DNA of 64,000 bases from Sanguinoderma infundibulare (taxonomy: Eukaryota; Basidiomycota; Agaricomycetes; Polyporales; Polyporaceae), in assembly GCA_032821775.1 (NCBI GenBank), contig JAVLRN010000004.1:1550001-1614000 (forward strand), in the 5' to 3' direction. Position numbers and translations under genes: made by a program. How positions within the stretch are numbered: position 1 is the stretch's first letter; the number at the start of each line of letters is the position of its first letter. The notes beneath the pieces are model-generated. The model saw nothing but the letters and a program-made list of their open reading frames with translations, was not told the DNA's origin and made no database searches. Shown here piece by piece: positions 35,178 through 44,709 of the stretch.

Positions 35178-35264
35178 TGAGTCGACCCAGATTCGAACTG
35201 AAGACCTTCTGTGCACATGGCATGTGATGTTGACAGATGCGATAACCAACTACGCCGCCGACCT
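35178..35264 (-). tRNA. tRNA-like sequence, probably a pseudogene
   Basis: On the minus strand: a D-arm-like 'GCGTAGTTGGTTATCGC' (A box), an anticodon-type stem TCTGT/ACAGA enclosing a 20-nt loop, then a T arm 'TTCAGTTCGAATCTGGG' (B box). The acceptor stem pairs for six of seven positions with an A-C mismatch at the end. The loop lacks U33 in the expected place, so the anticodon cannot be read with confidence (a Met-like CAT with an insertion is one option). No T-run follows, so Pol III termination is doubtful. Confidence 0.35.
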
Positions 35265-35545
35265 GTACAATTGCCGCTTGTGCCAACTTTCAGAACCCCT
35301 GCCCACTCTACGGATGCCTTGCACGGCTCCTTCACCCACGACTTGAAACTCGCAGCCCAGCAAGCCAAAGATCGCTTCGTGCACTCGGAATGCGTTTGTA
35401 TCTGGCACATATGGGCATTTCGAGCATCGTAGATGCATAGGATACAATAAGGCGAAGCATTACCAACTAGAGTACATACACACGGTTGCGACAGGCGAAA
35501 AATCTCACATCCGACGGGCTGAGACCGAGGCGAATGTTACATCGC

Positions 35546-36227
35546 TCAGGAGGTGGTGGCAGTGGGCGGTTGAAGCGGGGGAATGGTTATCTTGTTCGCC
35601 TCGTCAGTGAAGACCTCGCTCAGACTCGTCACCCGACGCGCGTCGAACCCGCCGCCGCGCCCGACCTGGTGGTGGTGGAGGGTCGAGTCCTGAATGACAC
35701 TGCGGGGGGGAAAGAAGACAAGTCGTCGTCAGTCCATCTCGAAGCTTGAAGCTCGACGCCTGAGATCGGTCGACGTGGCAGCGGCGTACGTACACGACGT
35801 TCATCGACGAGTTCACGGTCCTCGACTCGGGTGCGCCCAAAACATCGAACTTCTCGACCAGGAGGGCGCTGAAGAATGCGCCGACCGTCCCAGTCTTCCG
35901 CATGACGTGCATCAGTAGTGCTCCATTGAGATCCGAACGCCAAGAGCTACTCACGCCGATGGCGGTGAGGGACTTGTCGTCCGAGGGGACCGAGACGACC
36001 CCCTTGAACGTCACCTGCGCGCCGGCGTCCAGCACGAGCTCCCCCTGGATCATCTTCTTGTACTCGTCGCGTGACAGCGACTTGCCGTTCACCTTGATCG
36101 AGACGTCGTTGGCGACGAACGCGTCGAACGCGCCCTCAAAGTCGGCCGCCGTCGTAGCGCCGTAGAGGGCGCTGATCCGCTGCTGAACCCAGTTCTCGAG
36201 GTTGGGGAGGACGATGTCGGTGGGCAT
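35546..36227 (-). CDS. NTF2/SnoaL-like small protein, copy 2
   Basis: Three exons, 36227-35955, 35894-35794 and 35699-35546; introns 60 and 94 bp; 528 nt, 175 aa. Exons 1 and 2 have exactly the same lengths as in copy 1 (273 and 101 nt). It reads 'MPTDIVLPNLENWVQQRI', 'FEGAFDAFVANDVSIKVNGK', 'LSRDEYKKMIQGEL', 'VTFKGVVSVPSDDKSL', 'TGTVGAFFSALLVEKFDVL' and 'HHQVGRGGGFDARRVTSL'. About two-thirds of residues match copy 1, so the duplication is not recent. Same strand, head-to-tail. The last ~15 residues differ. Ligand-binding or cyclase-like role is only a fold-level guess. Confidence 0.75.
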
Positions 36228-36325
36228 GGCTGACAGACTTCTGCGAGGGGTGTGGAGGGCGGGATGGAAAGTGTAGTGTCGGATGAATCCGTAGGTGGTG
36301 AGTCTGGGAGACTGCCTGCGTCCCT

Positions 36326-36333
36326 CTTATATA
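36326..36333 (-). promoter_or_regulatory. TATA box of SnoaL-like copy 2
   Basis: TATATAAG on the minus strand about 100 bp upstream of the start codon; equivalent to the TATA box of copy 1. Confidence 0.6.
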
Positions 36334-37438
36334 CGCAGAGGATAGAGCGCATGGACGTCACCGGTTGTGGGGCCGCCGATGGGCGACCCGTACTACTCGG
36401 GAGGCGTCAAGCGGTTGTACAGGTGACAGTTGGCGATGATACAGCGGCCACCATGGACCGGACAACGCGCAGTCGCCATACACGCATACCATCGAATGCA
36501 GCGCACTGGAACAGTGCGCCAGAGCGTCGCACGTTGACGTAACCAGAGTGTGGTTTCGCGGGCGTTCTTCCGTAAGAGGCTTCCATACCCGGGTCTGCGA
36601 CACTAGGGTAGACAGAGCTTATGCAATGCTGTCCCAGACCCCGCCTGAGGCCCGACTGGCCCTCCGCCGGGGTCGGAAGTATGTAAACGTTAGACACGGA
36701 AGCATAAGGTATAATGATGCCTTGACAGGATTCCTTTTGTACCGGCGAAACCAACACTGCACTCGTCGCCTGCAAACACAAACTGAACGCCGGAGCAAAC
36801 CCAGTCATGTCACGAGAGCGTAAAGGACGGCTGCCAGTGCAGGAGTCCACGCGTCCCCTCCGGAGCTGCTCTCCTTCCGGACGAAGCAGGCTTCAAGCAG
36901 CCTCAAGCAGACACCAGACGGCGCAGCCGACCTCCCCTCCTCAGCCTGACGTGTCGACGGCACCCGGTCGCGATTCATTCCTACGCGGAGCGCTGCTTGA
37001 CGCGCATTGCTGCGCCGCCAGCTGGAAAGGCGCTCGATGGCCTTCAGTATTATTTTTGCCTAGACCTCGCGCATCGGACAAGTCGCGGCCGATGCTGGCA
37101 GCGTGCATGGAATCCAGTGCGCGCAGCCAGCCTTCGATTGGGGACAATTATGCTCGGCGACGTACCATGCGTCGACGTCCTTGCACGATCGAAACCACAC
37201 CGCTACCGCCGCGCATCGAGCTCGGGGGACAAGAGACAATTGGAAGAACGTACCTCGTGCCGGGAAACCTCGGCTCCATGCCTTGAAGGATCCACGGAGT
37301 CAGCGTGGGTCCAACCGATCGGCCCGCGCAGACAGGACGGGGTATCGCGAGTATGAGTATGCTGACCCAGGGCAACAGAAATGGTGAGGAAAACTTCGGC
37401 GGCGGAAGGGAAGCATGCAGGGGAGAACTGGCAAACCG

Positions 37439-38948
37439 CTACCTATGCAACTTTCCTCTCCAGTACCACTGCCCCCCCAGCTTTCCAATCGCATCTGTCA
37501 CATCACTATCTGGTTCGACATCCGGCCCCAAGGCCTTCGTCTCACCCACCCACACTCCACCTCGGATATCGTCCAGATCGAGCGGTATCTCGGCGCGCTC
37601 GCACACTGAAATGAAGTTCAGAGGCAGAGGGGCTCTGACCGTCATCCTAATTCGCGCCGGACAATATCGCTATGGGCAGGTCAAACCCCAATTAGCACAC
37701 ATAGCCTGCGATCGGCGCAAATGTTCAACAGCAGACGCACAGTCAAAGTCAGTCGCGACGAGTGCAGGAAGATGCCTCTCGGGGGGTCGATCGCCTTTTT
37801 GATGTCCTGCAGCTCCGACGAGCGCGGGTTCAAGTACAGCGCGTCGCCAAGGATGGGCGCTGTTACGGTGCACATCGCCAGCCGCGAAGAAGTCAAGTCA
37901 GCCAAATATGACCACAAGGAGGACAGAACAGAGGAAAAGACGCACTGCGAAGCGCTTGCGACAGGTGAACGCGAAGCTGATGCTTGACGCCTGTGTGGAG
38001 GCGGAGGCGGAGCAACGACAGTGGCAGTTTCGGCTGCATTCCCCTCGACATGAACCAGGATTCGCATGTCCAGAAAACGGCGCACTCACCGAAGTCCCCA
38101 GCACGTCGTACTCGCTGACCGCGTCCTTGAGCCAATACTCGCCCTTGGGGTCGCCGCGCTTCTGCTCCCGCACCTGTTCTCGCTCGTACACGCCCTCGAC
38201 GCCCGGTATTCGCATCCACCCGTTGGTGCACTGGAGCTTTGTCTCAAGGACGCCATGGGGTTTGCCGTCGAATGCGGACGGGTCGCCGACGACGAGGGCG
38301 AGGTACGTCTTCTCGGCGTGCCTGCCGTATATCTGGTTCATGAAGTCCCGCGCACTGTGCCGGTGGCACGCCAGCGCGAGTACGCCCGTCGTTGGCTGTC
38401 CGAGAAACAGAAGTGAGAGTGAGAACGGGAGACGACGGTCAATAAGCGGATGTGAACGGATAAAGTGAGAGCAGACCTTGTCAAGCCGGTGCAGCGTCTG
38501 AAGCGGCTCCTTCAGCCCGAGCTTGCTGCGAAGATCTGTGCGTTGCGCGACGCGCGCATCAGGTGGTGGTGAGCTGATGTGGACGTGTTCGACGCGGTGT
38601 GGATGATGCGAACACGTACATACCCTCTAGGAGTGACGAGAAGATCTGTGTTTGTACGTTCGGCTCCTACGCGAGAATGCAACATGATTCATCGAACACG
38701 GCGGCGTACAGAAGGCGAAGGCATACCGTGCGCTGATTGAGGGGATCCGAGAGCTGGGAGATGAGCCCGTTGGGCTTGTTGATCACGACGAGGCCGCGGT
38801 CTGCATAGAGCAGGATCTTGTCTGCCGGTAACTTGTAGATGGGGGGTTGTGGCGGAGACTTGGAGGATGGTGTTGGTGTGTGTGGGATTGTCTTAGAGAC
38901 CGTTGTGATATGGCGAGGGTTTGGTAGCCTCCGGGGGAAGGACGCCAT
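37439..38948 (-). CDS. RluA-family RNA pseudouridine synthase
   Basis: Multi-exon gene starting 'MASFPRRLPNPRHIT' with a basic, Ser/Thr-rich leader that suits a mitochondrial presequence. Exon 1 is 38948-38727. Then 'LYADRGLVVINKPNGL', a Gln-rich short exon, and the catalytic motif 'LHRLDKPTTGVLALA' formed across an intron at about 38480-38410 (the Asp of RLD attacks uridine). Further on: 'IYGRHAEKTYLALVVGD', 'GVKHQLRVHLSQAL' and 'PILGDALYLNPRS', all RluA landmarks. The C-terminal piece 'VRAPLPLNFISVCERAEIP' (37645-37439) is in the right family frame, but I found no standard intron joining it to 'IFLHSSRLTLT' (37739); the junction near 37645-37740 is unresolved and a short frame lesion is possible. 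Confidence 0.8.
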
Positions 38949-39355
38949 CTTCTTAATTCTTCAGGCAGTTTCGGTCAAGGCTAGACAAGAAATTGTCTCG
39001 AGATATGCGACCGTGGATGGATGTCTGTGAGGCGTAGACGGGTCCGAGGATGTGTTCTAACCCTTCTGGATGAGCACGACGGCCATGTCGCATGCGCAGA
39101 GGAAGATGCGCACCTCTGGTGAGGACCAAGTTGGTGTCAAACCCGGCTATGACGCGACGCCCGCCAATTGCCGGACCTTATTAATATCTCTCGCTCTCTA
39201 CTAAGCTCACTAGCACTTTCACGCTCTTGCACAGTGCGCTCTATGCCCTATGATTCTATATAGTCCTTGCACAAGCACTCCTGTCTTGTCTCGCACGCAC
39301 CACACCCGCCCCCCCTGCCCCACTTCCGACAGCTGATCCACAACCGCGTCCACTC
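38949..39355. promoter_or_regulatory. Divergent promoter region
   Basis: 407 bp between the starts of the pseudouridine synthase (minus) and the DUF7770 gene (plus). It contains an AT-rich part TTATTAATATC at about 39178-39190, ~170 bp before the plus-strand start, and a CT-rich leader. Confidence 0.4.
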
Positions 39356-39955
39356 ATGAAAGACTCCATCTACCAACGCCAATTCGATGCCGCTCAGGAC
39401 GGGCCCCTCCCCGTCTCCCACATCTCCGTCACCGGCACCGGCACGCTCAGCACCGTGCTCGATGGCGACAGCAAAGCGGTCTACCACTGGTACCTCACCC
39501 TCCACCTCGCGACCCCTTCTTCCTCCGAAGCGCGGACGATCACGCTCGACTCGCAGCCGACCAACCCCCCAGAGGCGACGCTCATCGTCAAGTCGCAGCC
39601 GCCGTGCGCGGACCCGCACAAGGTCGAGCTGACCGTTCCCGCACTCGATGCACCGACTGCGGCCGAGGTGGTCGACTATCTGGTCGAGGAGGGCATGGCG
39701 CGGTATGTGTATGCGGAGGGCGGGTATGGGTGCCGATGGTGGTGCCGCGTCGCGCTGCAAAAGCTGGAGGCGAAGGGGTGGGTCGAGAGGGGGGCGGAGG
39801 ACAAGTACGTGAGGCTGCAGCAGGAGTGCGCCGAGCGCGACCCAGCGAGGTTCCCCAATTTCTTGCGCAAGGGCACGTTCATGCCAAAGGTGGGTCTGTG
39901 CTGTGAGTCTATGAGTGCCGAGGAAGGCCCTGAAGGATCTGCGCCAATGGTTTAG
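39356..39955 (+). CDS. DUF7770-like protein
   Basis: Single open frame, 199 aa. The middle has 'YHWYLTLHLATP' and 'TLIVKSQPPCADPHKVELTVPAL', then 'TAAEVVDYLVEEGMARYVY' and 'GYGCRWWCRVALQKLEAKGWV', which match my recollection of the fungal DUF7770 family (beta sheet followed by a GCRxW helix). No signal peptide, TM segment or catalytic residue is evident. A GTGGGT near 39890 could be a donor, so the last ~20 residues may be replaced by another exon. Function unknown in the family. Confidence 0.65.
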   Translation: MKDSIYQRQFDAAQDGPLPVSHISVTGTGTLSTVLDGDSKAVYHWYLTLHLATPSSSEARTITLDSQPTNPPEATLIVKSQPPCADPHKVELTVPALDAPTAAEVVDYLVEEGMARYVYAEGGYGCRWWCRVALQKLEAKGWVERGAEDKYVRLQQECAERDPARFPNFLRKGTFMPKVGLCCESMSAEEGPEGSAPMV

Positions 39956-40082
39956 GTCTAGGACTGACGGTGCGCGCGCGAGCGGCAGGGGGGTGATACT
40001 CTACAATTGACTGTGCCGGGATGATGATGATAGTGTACTAAATGCAAGTATCCGTTAGATTCAGACGCCCGAAGCCATTGTC

Positions 40083-41421
40083 TCATCGACCGAATGTCCT
40101 CGATAACCAGCCTTTCGACCGCCTTGTAGCCCTGGAGGAGCGACCCTTCTGTGCGACCGGCAAATCGTCTTCTTCTGACAATGCCTCGGTCCAAGCTGAA
40201 TCTCGGTGCCGCCGCTTGTACTCAGACGGGAGCTCTTGTATCCCATTCTGCCACATTCCCTTCCTTGCGTCCCTGTTCAGCACACTCAGTACTTTGGTCA
40301 CGACACGAGACGGAGGAAGACTCGGAGACGTACTGTGCTTGCTTCTCTAGGCGTAAGTATGCCTCCTCCCCTTCGTTACCATATACAGCGGCCGCCTCCT
40401 TGTACATGGCAGCTTGGCCTTGGCGCAGCATCTCGAGACCAAGCGACTTGCCTCTGAAGAGCCACCCAGGCAAGATACGCGGTTTGAAGTACGGCGCGGC
40501 AACCTCCGAGCGAGGAACAAGACACAATTAGATGTATGCGCAGAGCGAAATCAAAGTACCGCATGACCGATGCTTACTATACGCTTATAATGGTCGCGCT
40601 GCAGGAGTTGGCAATATATGATCTTGCCCTCGATCTCGCCCTTCAGCCACTGCAGGCTTTCTTGCGCAAAAGGCTGCTCGGGCTTGCCGAAATGGCTCAG
40701 CTGTACATGCATACGTTAGAATGGATACGTTCGAACAATGAGAGAGGAAAACACGAACCTCCGGTGCATCCACCCCGGCGACGCGGATGGAGAGAGTTTG
40801 GTCCGTGAGTCCTGCCGTCATGAAAGCGAGCGCGTGAGTTACTGCACGTTCCGTCATGCACGCCGAGCGCGTTAGTGTACAATATGTGACGCGCATGCGC
40901 ACCTTTGGCTGGTATCCTGAACACCCTCAGCGGCCACGTCCACCCTATTCCTGGCGTATGGTATAGCCGGAAGTTGTCGGGGTCTCCCACCCTATAATGT
41001 CCCGCCCGACGAAGAACACGTCAGTCCCACTCCGCCAAAGCCTCCTCGGGCCGAGCCAGAAGGACGAAGGGCAGGACAAGCACTTTGTGACGTATCCCTT
41101 GATCCACCTCCTGCGCTCCATCATGTCCGGGGTGACCCACTCGGCGTTGGGCAGCCTCTTGAGGTAGCGCACGTACGCGCGGTGCGACCCAACGCCGACT
41201 GCTGCCCCGACCGCTACTCCGACCACGAGCAGGAGGTAGGGCGGTAGCTGCGAGAGCTGAGCGTTCAAGGAGGAGAGGACGGCCTCGGGATCTTGTTTCT
41301 GGATATCTCGGATCTGGGACTGAAGCTGAGCACGATAGTGGTCGATGTGCTCCTGGGTTGTCTGAGGCTTTGGAGGTGGAGGTGGAGGTGGAGGCGAGCC
41401 CCACGGAGGCAGCCAAGGCAT
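40083..41421 (-). CDS. LCL3: LCL3-type endonuclease (thermonuclease fold)
   Basis: Exon 1 is 41421-41084: a Pro-rich start 'MPWLPPWGSPPPPPPPP', a helical segment, then a TM helix 'PPYLLLVVGVAVGAAVGVG' as in the mitochondrial-membrane LCL3 proteins, then 'VTPDMMERRRWIKGYVT'. Later exons give 'VGDPDNFRLYHTPGIGWTWP', 'DQTLSIRVAGVDAPE', 'HFGKPEQPFAQESL', 'LQRDHYKRI|VAAPYF' and 'LGLEMLRQGQAAMYKEA', 'RKGMWQNGIQELPSEYKRRH'. The SNase landmarks D-x-D/N-x-F-R and R-x-x-G-V-D-A-P-E are intact, with the family Arg-rich RDHYKR. Predicted metal-dependent nuclease, possibly mitochondrial. All introns checked except the first-to-second acceptor are of usual size; frames stay consistent to the TGA at 40083. 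Confidence 0.88.
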
Positions 41422-41779
41422 TGTGTCAGAGTCTGACTCTGAGAGACGGACAGCGAGAACAGCTGAGGATGCATTCCAGGTCGTCGGTGCTCGGGAACAG
41501 GAGCGTCGGCGAAAGCGCGGGCCGCGAGCGCGCTTCTCCGATCCAGTCGGACTTGGAGGTTGAACCGCATCTCCCACTCGCAAATGCCAGCGTTTGTGAC
41601 CCTCAATTGTCTCTTCTTGTTGTCTTTCTGCACTTAAAACGCCCCCGGAAACGATATCTCGACCACTCTATACTCCTTCCATCGCCTAGAAATCGACTAG
41701 TATATGCTGTGGCGTGAGCGCATCGCGTACAGGACGCTGGCGGCTCCCATGAACACAATCACCCCGCGCTCTGTCAGTA
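41422..41779. other. Upstream flank of LCL3
   Basis: Promoter side of LCL3, ending at the TA duplication (41778-41779) that borders the MITE. Open frames crossing it are extensions of the LCL3 frame. No TATA box identified. Confidence 0.4.
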
Positions 41780-42274
41780 CAGTACAATATCTCATAATGC
41801 ATATGGTCCGTCCCCATATTTTCGTATGCATTATGAGGTCTTATGCAGGATGGGATGGGTCACGTGGCGCAAGATCCCTTTAGCGCTTGGGGTCCGAGAC
41901 TTCCCACACCCATGATCTGTTGGAAGGCGGTCAATAATCACTTCCGCCCTATGGGACAGAGTTATGAGGCTTCCGAGATGGCATCAACGAGGCTTTCGGA
42001 TGCCAGGATGAGCTGGTGAAGGACCGTGGCTAAGGTGGAATGGCGTGGGACGACTGAGAAATTCACCTCCCACGCCACTTTTCTGGCTTGGCGCCCCCCG
42101 CAATAACTATATATGGCAGATCCCGTAGTGCATACTGGCCAAAACTTTATGCATTATGCGGACTTAAGTAGATTTCATGCATAAGTTCCCGCGTACGGAG
42201 TCCGTCCCCGCCAAAAGTTATGCATTATCGGAACTTATGCATTATGAGCTCTTGCATTATGAGATATTGTACTG
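41780..42274. mobile_element. MITE with TA target-site duplication (Tc1/mariner-like)
   Basis: The left end CAGTACAATATCTCATAATGCA and the right end TGCATTATGAGATATTGTACTG are exact inverted complements. TA dinucleotides flank both (41778-41779 and 42275-42276), the target preference of Tc1/mariner/pogo transposases. Similarity of the flanks extends a few bases further (CTGTCAGTA / TACTGTCAG). Inside are many GCATTATG/GCATAAGTT motifs in both orientations, giving long sub-terminal inverted repeats, and no open frame. About 495 bp, non-autonomous. It sits between LCL3 and the beta-lactamase-like gene 1 whose TATA box begins ~145 bp after the right end. Confidence 0.85.
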
Positions 42275-42419
42275 TACTGTCAGTGTGAGTGGCCAACGAC
42301 TACAATCCGGGGACAACGTGTGCTCATGCATTCGCGTGCGTGCGATGATGCCGGCCACAGCGGTTCCATCGTCTCGTTTTGTTACGGTCGTCTCGCCCGA
42401 GTCCTTCTCGGGTTCGTCA

Positions 42420-42426
42420 TATATAA
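42420..42426 (+). promoter_or_regulatory. TATA box of beta-lactamase-like gene 1
   Basis: TATATAA ends 54 bp before the start codon at 42481. The promoter is thus squeezed between the MITE end and the gene. Confidence 0.55.
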
Positions 42427-42480
42427 CCGCAAACTTATCCTCTGTGCCCGCTTGGAGCCAGCTCTTGGGCTTGATATCCA

Positions 42481-44595
42481 ATGGGTTGCCTATCTGTCCT
42501 TGGTGCCCTCCTTGCCTCGGTCGCGGTGACATCTGCGACGCAGGAGGTGCTGCAGCTCGGTTCTCCAGTGTCCCGGCCGTCCGATGCGATCCTTTCGCCC
42601 GAATGGCACGCGTACGTCGAGCAGGTTCGCCAGAACGACTCCATCCCAGGTCTTTCAGTCGGTGTCGTGCGGCTTGGGGAGGACAAGAAGCCTGCGGTCC
42701 AGCTCGTTTCGTGGGGTCGGAAGACGGAGGAAGGGAATGGCCATGATATGACCCCAGATGTGCATCCCCCACTCCATTCACACTCATTTGGGGCTCTGAA
42801 CTTCATGACCATCCAGACGCTGTTCGGAATCGCATCCTGTTCCAAGGCGTTCCTTGCCACCTCCGTCGGTCTGCTCATAGACGACTACGCGCATGGACGG
42901 AACGTCACGCCCTTGCCGGAGGGACTGACGCGTTTCGACTGGGATACCAAGGTCAAGGACATCCTTCCCAAAGAGCTCAACTGGGGCTTAAAAAGCATAA
43001 ACGGAGACGACTCCGCGACGCGCAACGCGAACATCAGGGACGTCTTGGGACACGTCTCGGGCCTGCCCGCCCACGACTTCACCTATCGCCCTGGGGACAC
43101 GCCGGAGAGCATCATCCGCCGGATGAGCGAGCTGCGCCCGGCGTACGAGCTGCGCGAGAAGTTCTCGTACACCAACCAGGTGCGTCTCGCGCGTTTTTCG
43201 TTGTCGCCGCCCCATGCATGACCAACACCAACACCGATTTCTCGGCCGCCGTGTGCGTCAGTTTTACGTCCTCGGCGCACACCTCGTCGCGCACTACGCC
43301 AACACGACCTACCCCTCGTTCGTCTCCGCACGCGTCTTCGGCCCGCTCAACATGTCCTCCACGACGTTCTTCCCTTCCGCCGCCGAGGCCTCGGGCAGGC
43401 TCTCCCAGGCGTGGCATAGGAACGGGCGGCGGATCCCGTACTGGATCGACAGCGAGGGCGACGCTGCGGCCTTCAACGGGCCGGGGGGCATCATCTCGAG
43501 CGCGGAGGACATGGTGAAGTGGCTCGCGGCGTGGCTCGGCGCGGGCGTGGATCCCGTCTCGCGCAAGACGGTCTTCCCAAAGGACGTGTACGACGCGGTG
43601 ACGACAGCGCAGTACGTCGTCAACGGTCGCCCATCGGCGTTGCACGAATCCTTGGTTGGGTATGGGATAGGATGGGGCAGGTATGCTCGGGAGGGTGTTG
43701 ATGTGTATACACGCCTCTCTCGACCTACTCTTTTTGGCCGTGCTTGAACTTTTGATGTGTCGGCTGATCCGGCATGCGGGATGTGGGATGTGTGTGCAGA
43801 TAGTGCTGCATTTTGCGGGCATGGTGGGCTTTGCGAGCCTCGCCGCGTTCTCGCCGAGCCACAACGTCGGCGTCGTCGTCCTGATAAACACGGACGACAA
43901 GGTGGAGGCCAGTATGAGGATCTTGAAGAAGACGCTCGACGACGTCCTCGGGACGCAGCTGTCGCTGACGGCAGCCGATAGCCCGGGCGAAAGGTATGTA
44001 CGCTACACGCCGCATGCGCCGTGATCAGCGTCTTATCGACCCGCGACGCCCTCGCAGCTTCGCAGCACCTACCGACGCGGAGGTGTCTGCCTCAAGCTCA
44101 AGGCCGCCGCCCCCCAAAACCGAAACCGAAACAACTCCCCCTTCCCTCGACTGGGATGCCTACACCGGCGCATACCGCACCGACGACGGCTACCTCCCCC
44201 TCCCCCTCTGCTCCGCCCAGAGCACGCGCTCGTCCGCCCACTGCGACCGCGTCCTCGACGACTTCTCCGCGCTCGACGACTTCCCGACGACGCGCGCGGT
44301 CAGCCTCTACGGTGCCTTCCCCATCGTCTGGACGTCGCACCTCCGTCTGCGGCACTTGCGCGGGGACGTCTTCGGCCTCGCGTTCGCCGCGCTCTTCCCG
44401 CACGGGTACGGGCGGAACACGAGCGCGTTCGAGGGGTACATGTCGATCGGGTGGGTCGAGTTCAAGGTGAGCGAGGACAAGGGCGAGGTGGAGGGGTTCT
44501 CGCTCGTGGTCGACCCGGACGCGTGCGCGGCGAGGGCGAGGAAGACGGGCGGGGAGCTGCGCGAGACGGCGGACGCGTGGTTCGCGAAGGTGTAA
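42481..44595 (+). CDS. Secreted serine beta-lactamase-like hydrolase 1
   Basis: Five exons, 42481-42759, 42817-43179, 43262-43702, 43800-43993 and 44058-44595; 1815 nt, 604 aa. A signal peptide ('MGCLSVLGALLASVAVTSATQ') is followed by the penicillin-binding/beta-lactamase (class C/esterase) fold: SxxK nucleophile Ser100-x-x-Lys103 in 'IASCSKAF', YxN at Tyr211-x-Asn213 in 'YTNQ', and the third motif 'LHFAGMVGF' (His365), where the usual HxG is changed to H-F-A. 'GGIISSAEDMVKWLA' is also typical. The ~230-residue C-terminal part is a lipocalin-like beta domain ('YTGAYRTDDG'). Substrate unknown. N-glycosylation sites suggest secretion. Paralogue at 47136 with exons 2 and 3 of identical length. 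Confidence 0.9.
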
Positions 44596-44709
44596 GGTTG
44601 CAATGTGTGCGTATTCTATCTGAAATCGAAGTTGTGTAATACTCTGCTGTCGCTACTGCTGCCGCTATCGATACACCTTTAAGATCTAAACGTCCGAATC
44701 TTCAAGAGA

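Larger units (their letters stand above)
35546..37400 (-). repeat. Tandem duplication unit 2
   Basis: Second unit of the duplication described at 32891-34760. The upstream similarity fades near 37400, just before the 3' end of the pseudouridine synthase gene (37439), so the right breakpoint lies close to that gene. The 36340-37438 stretch contains no gene of its own. Confidence 0.7.
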
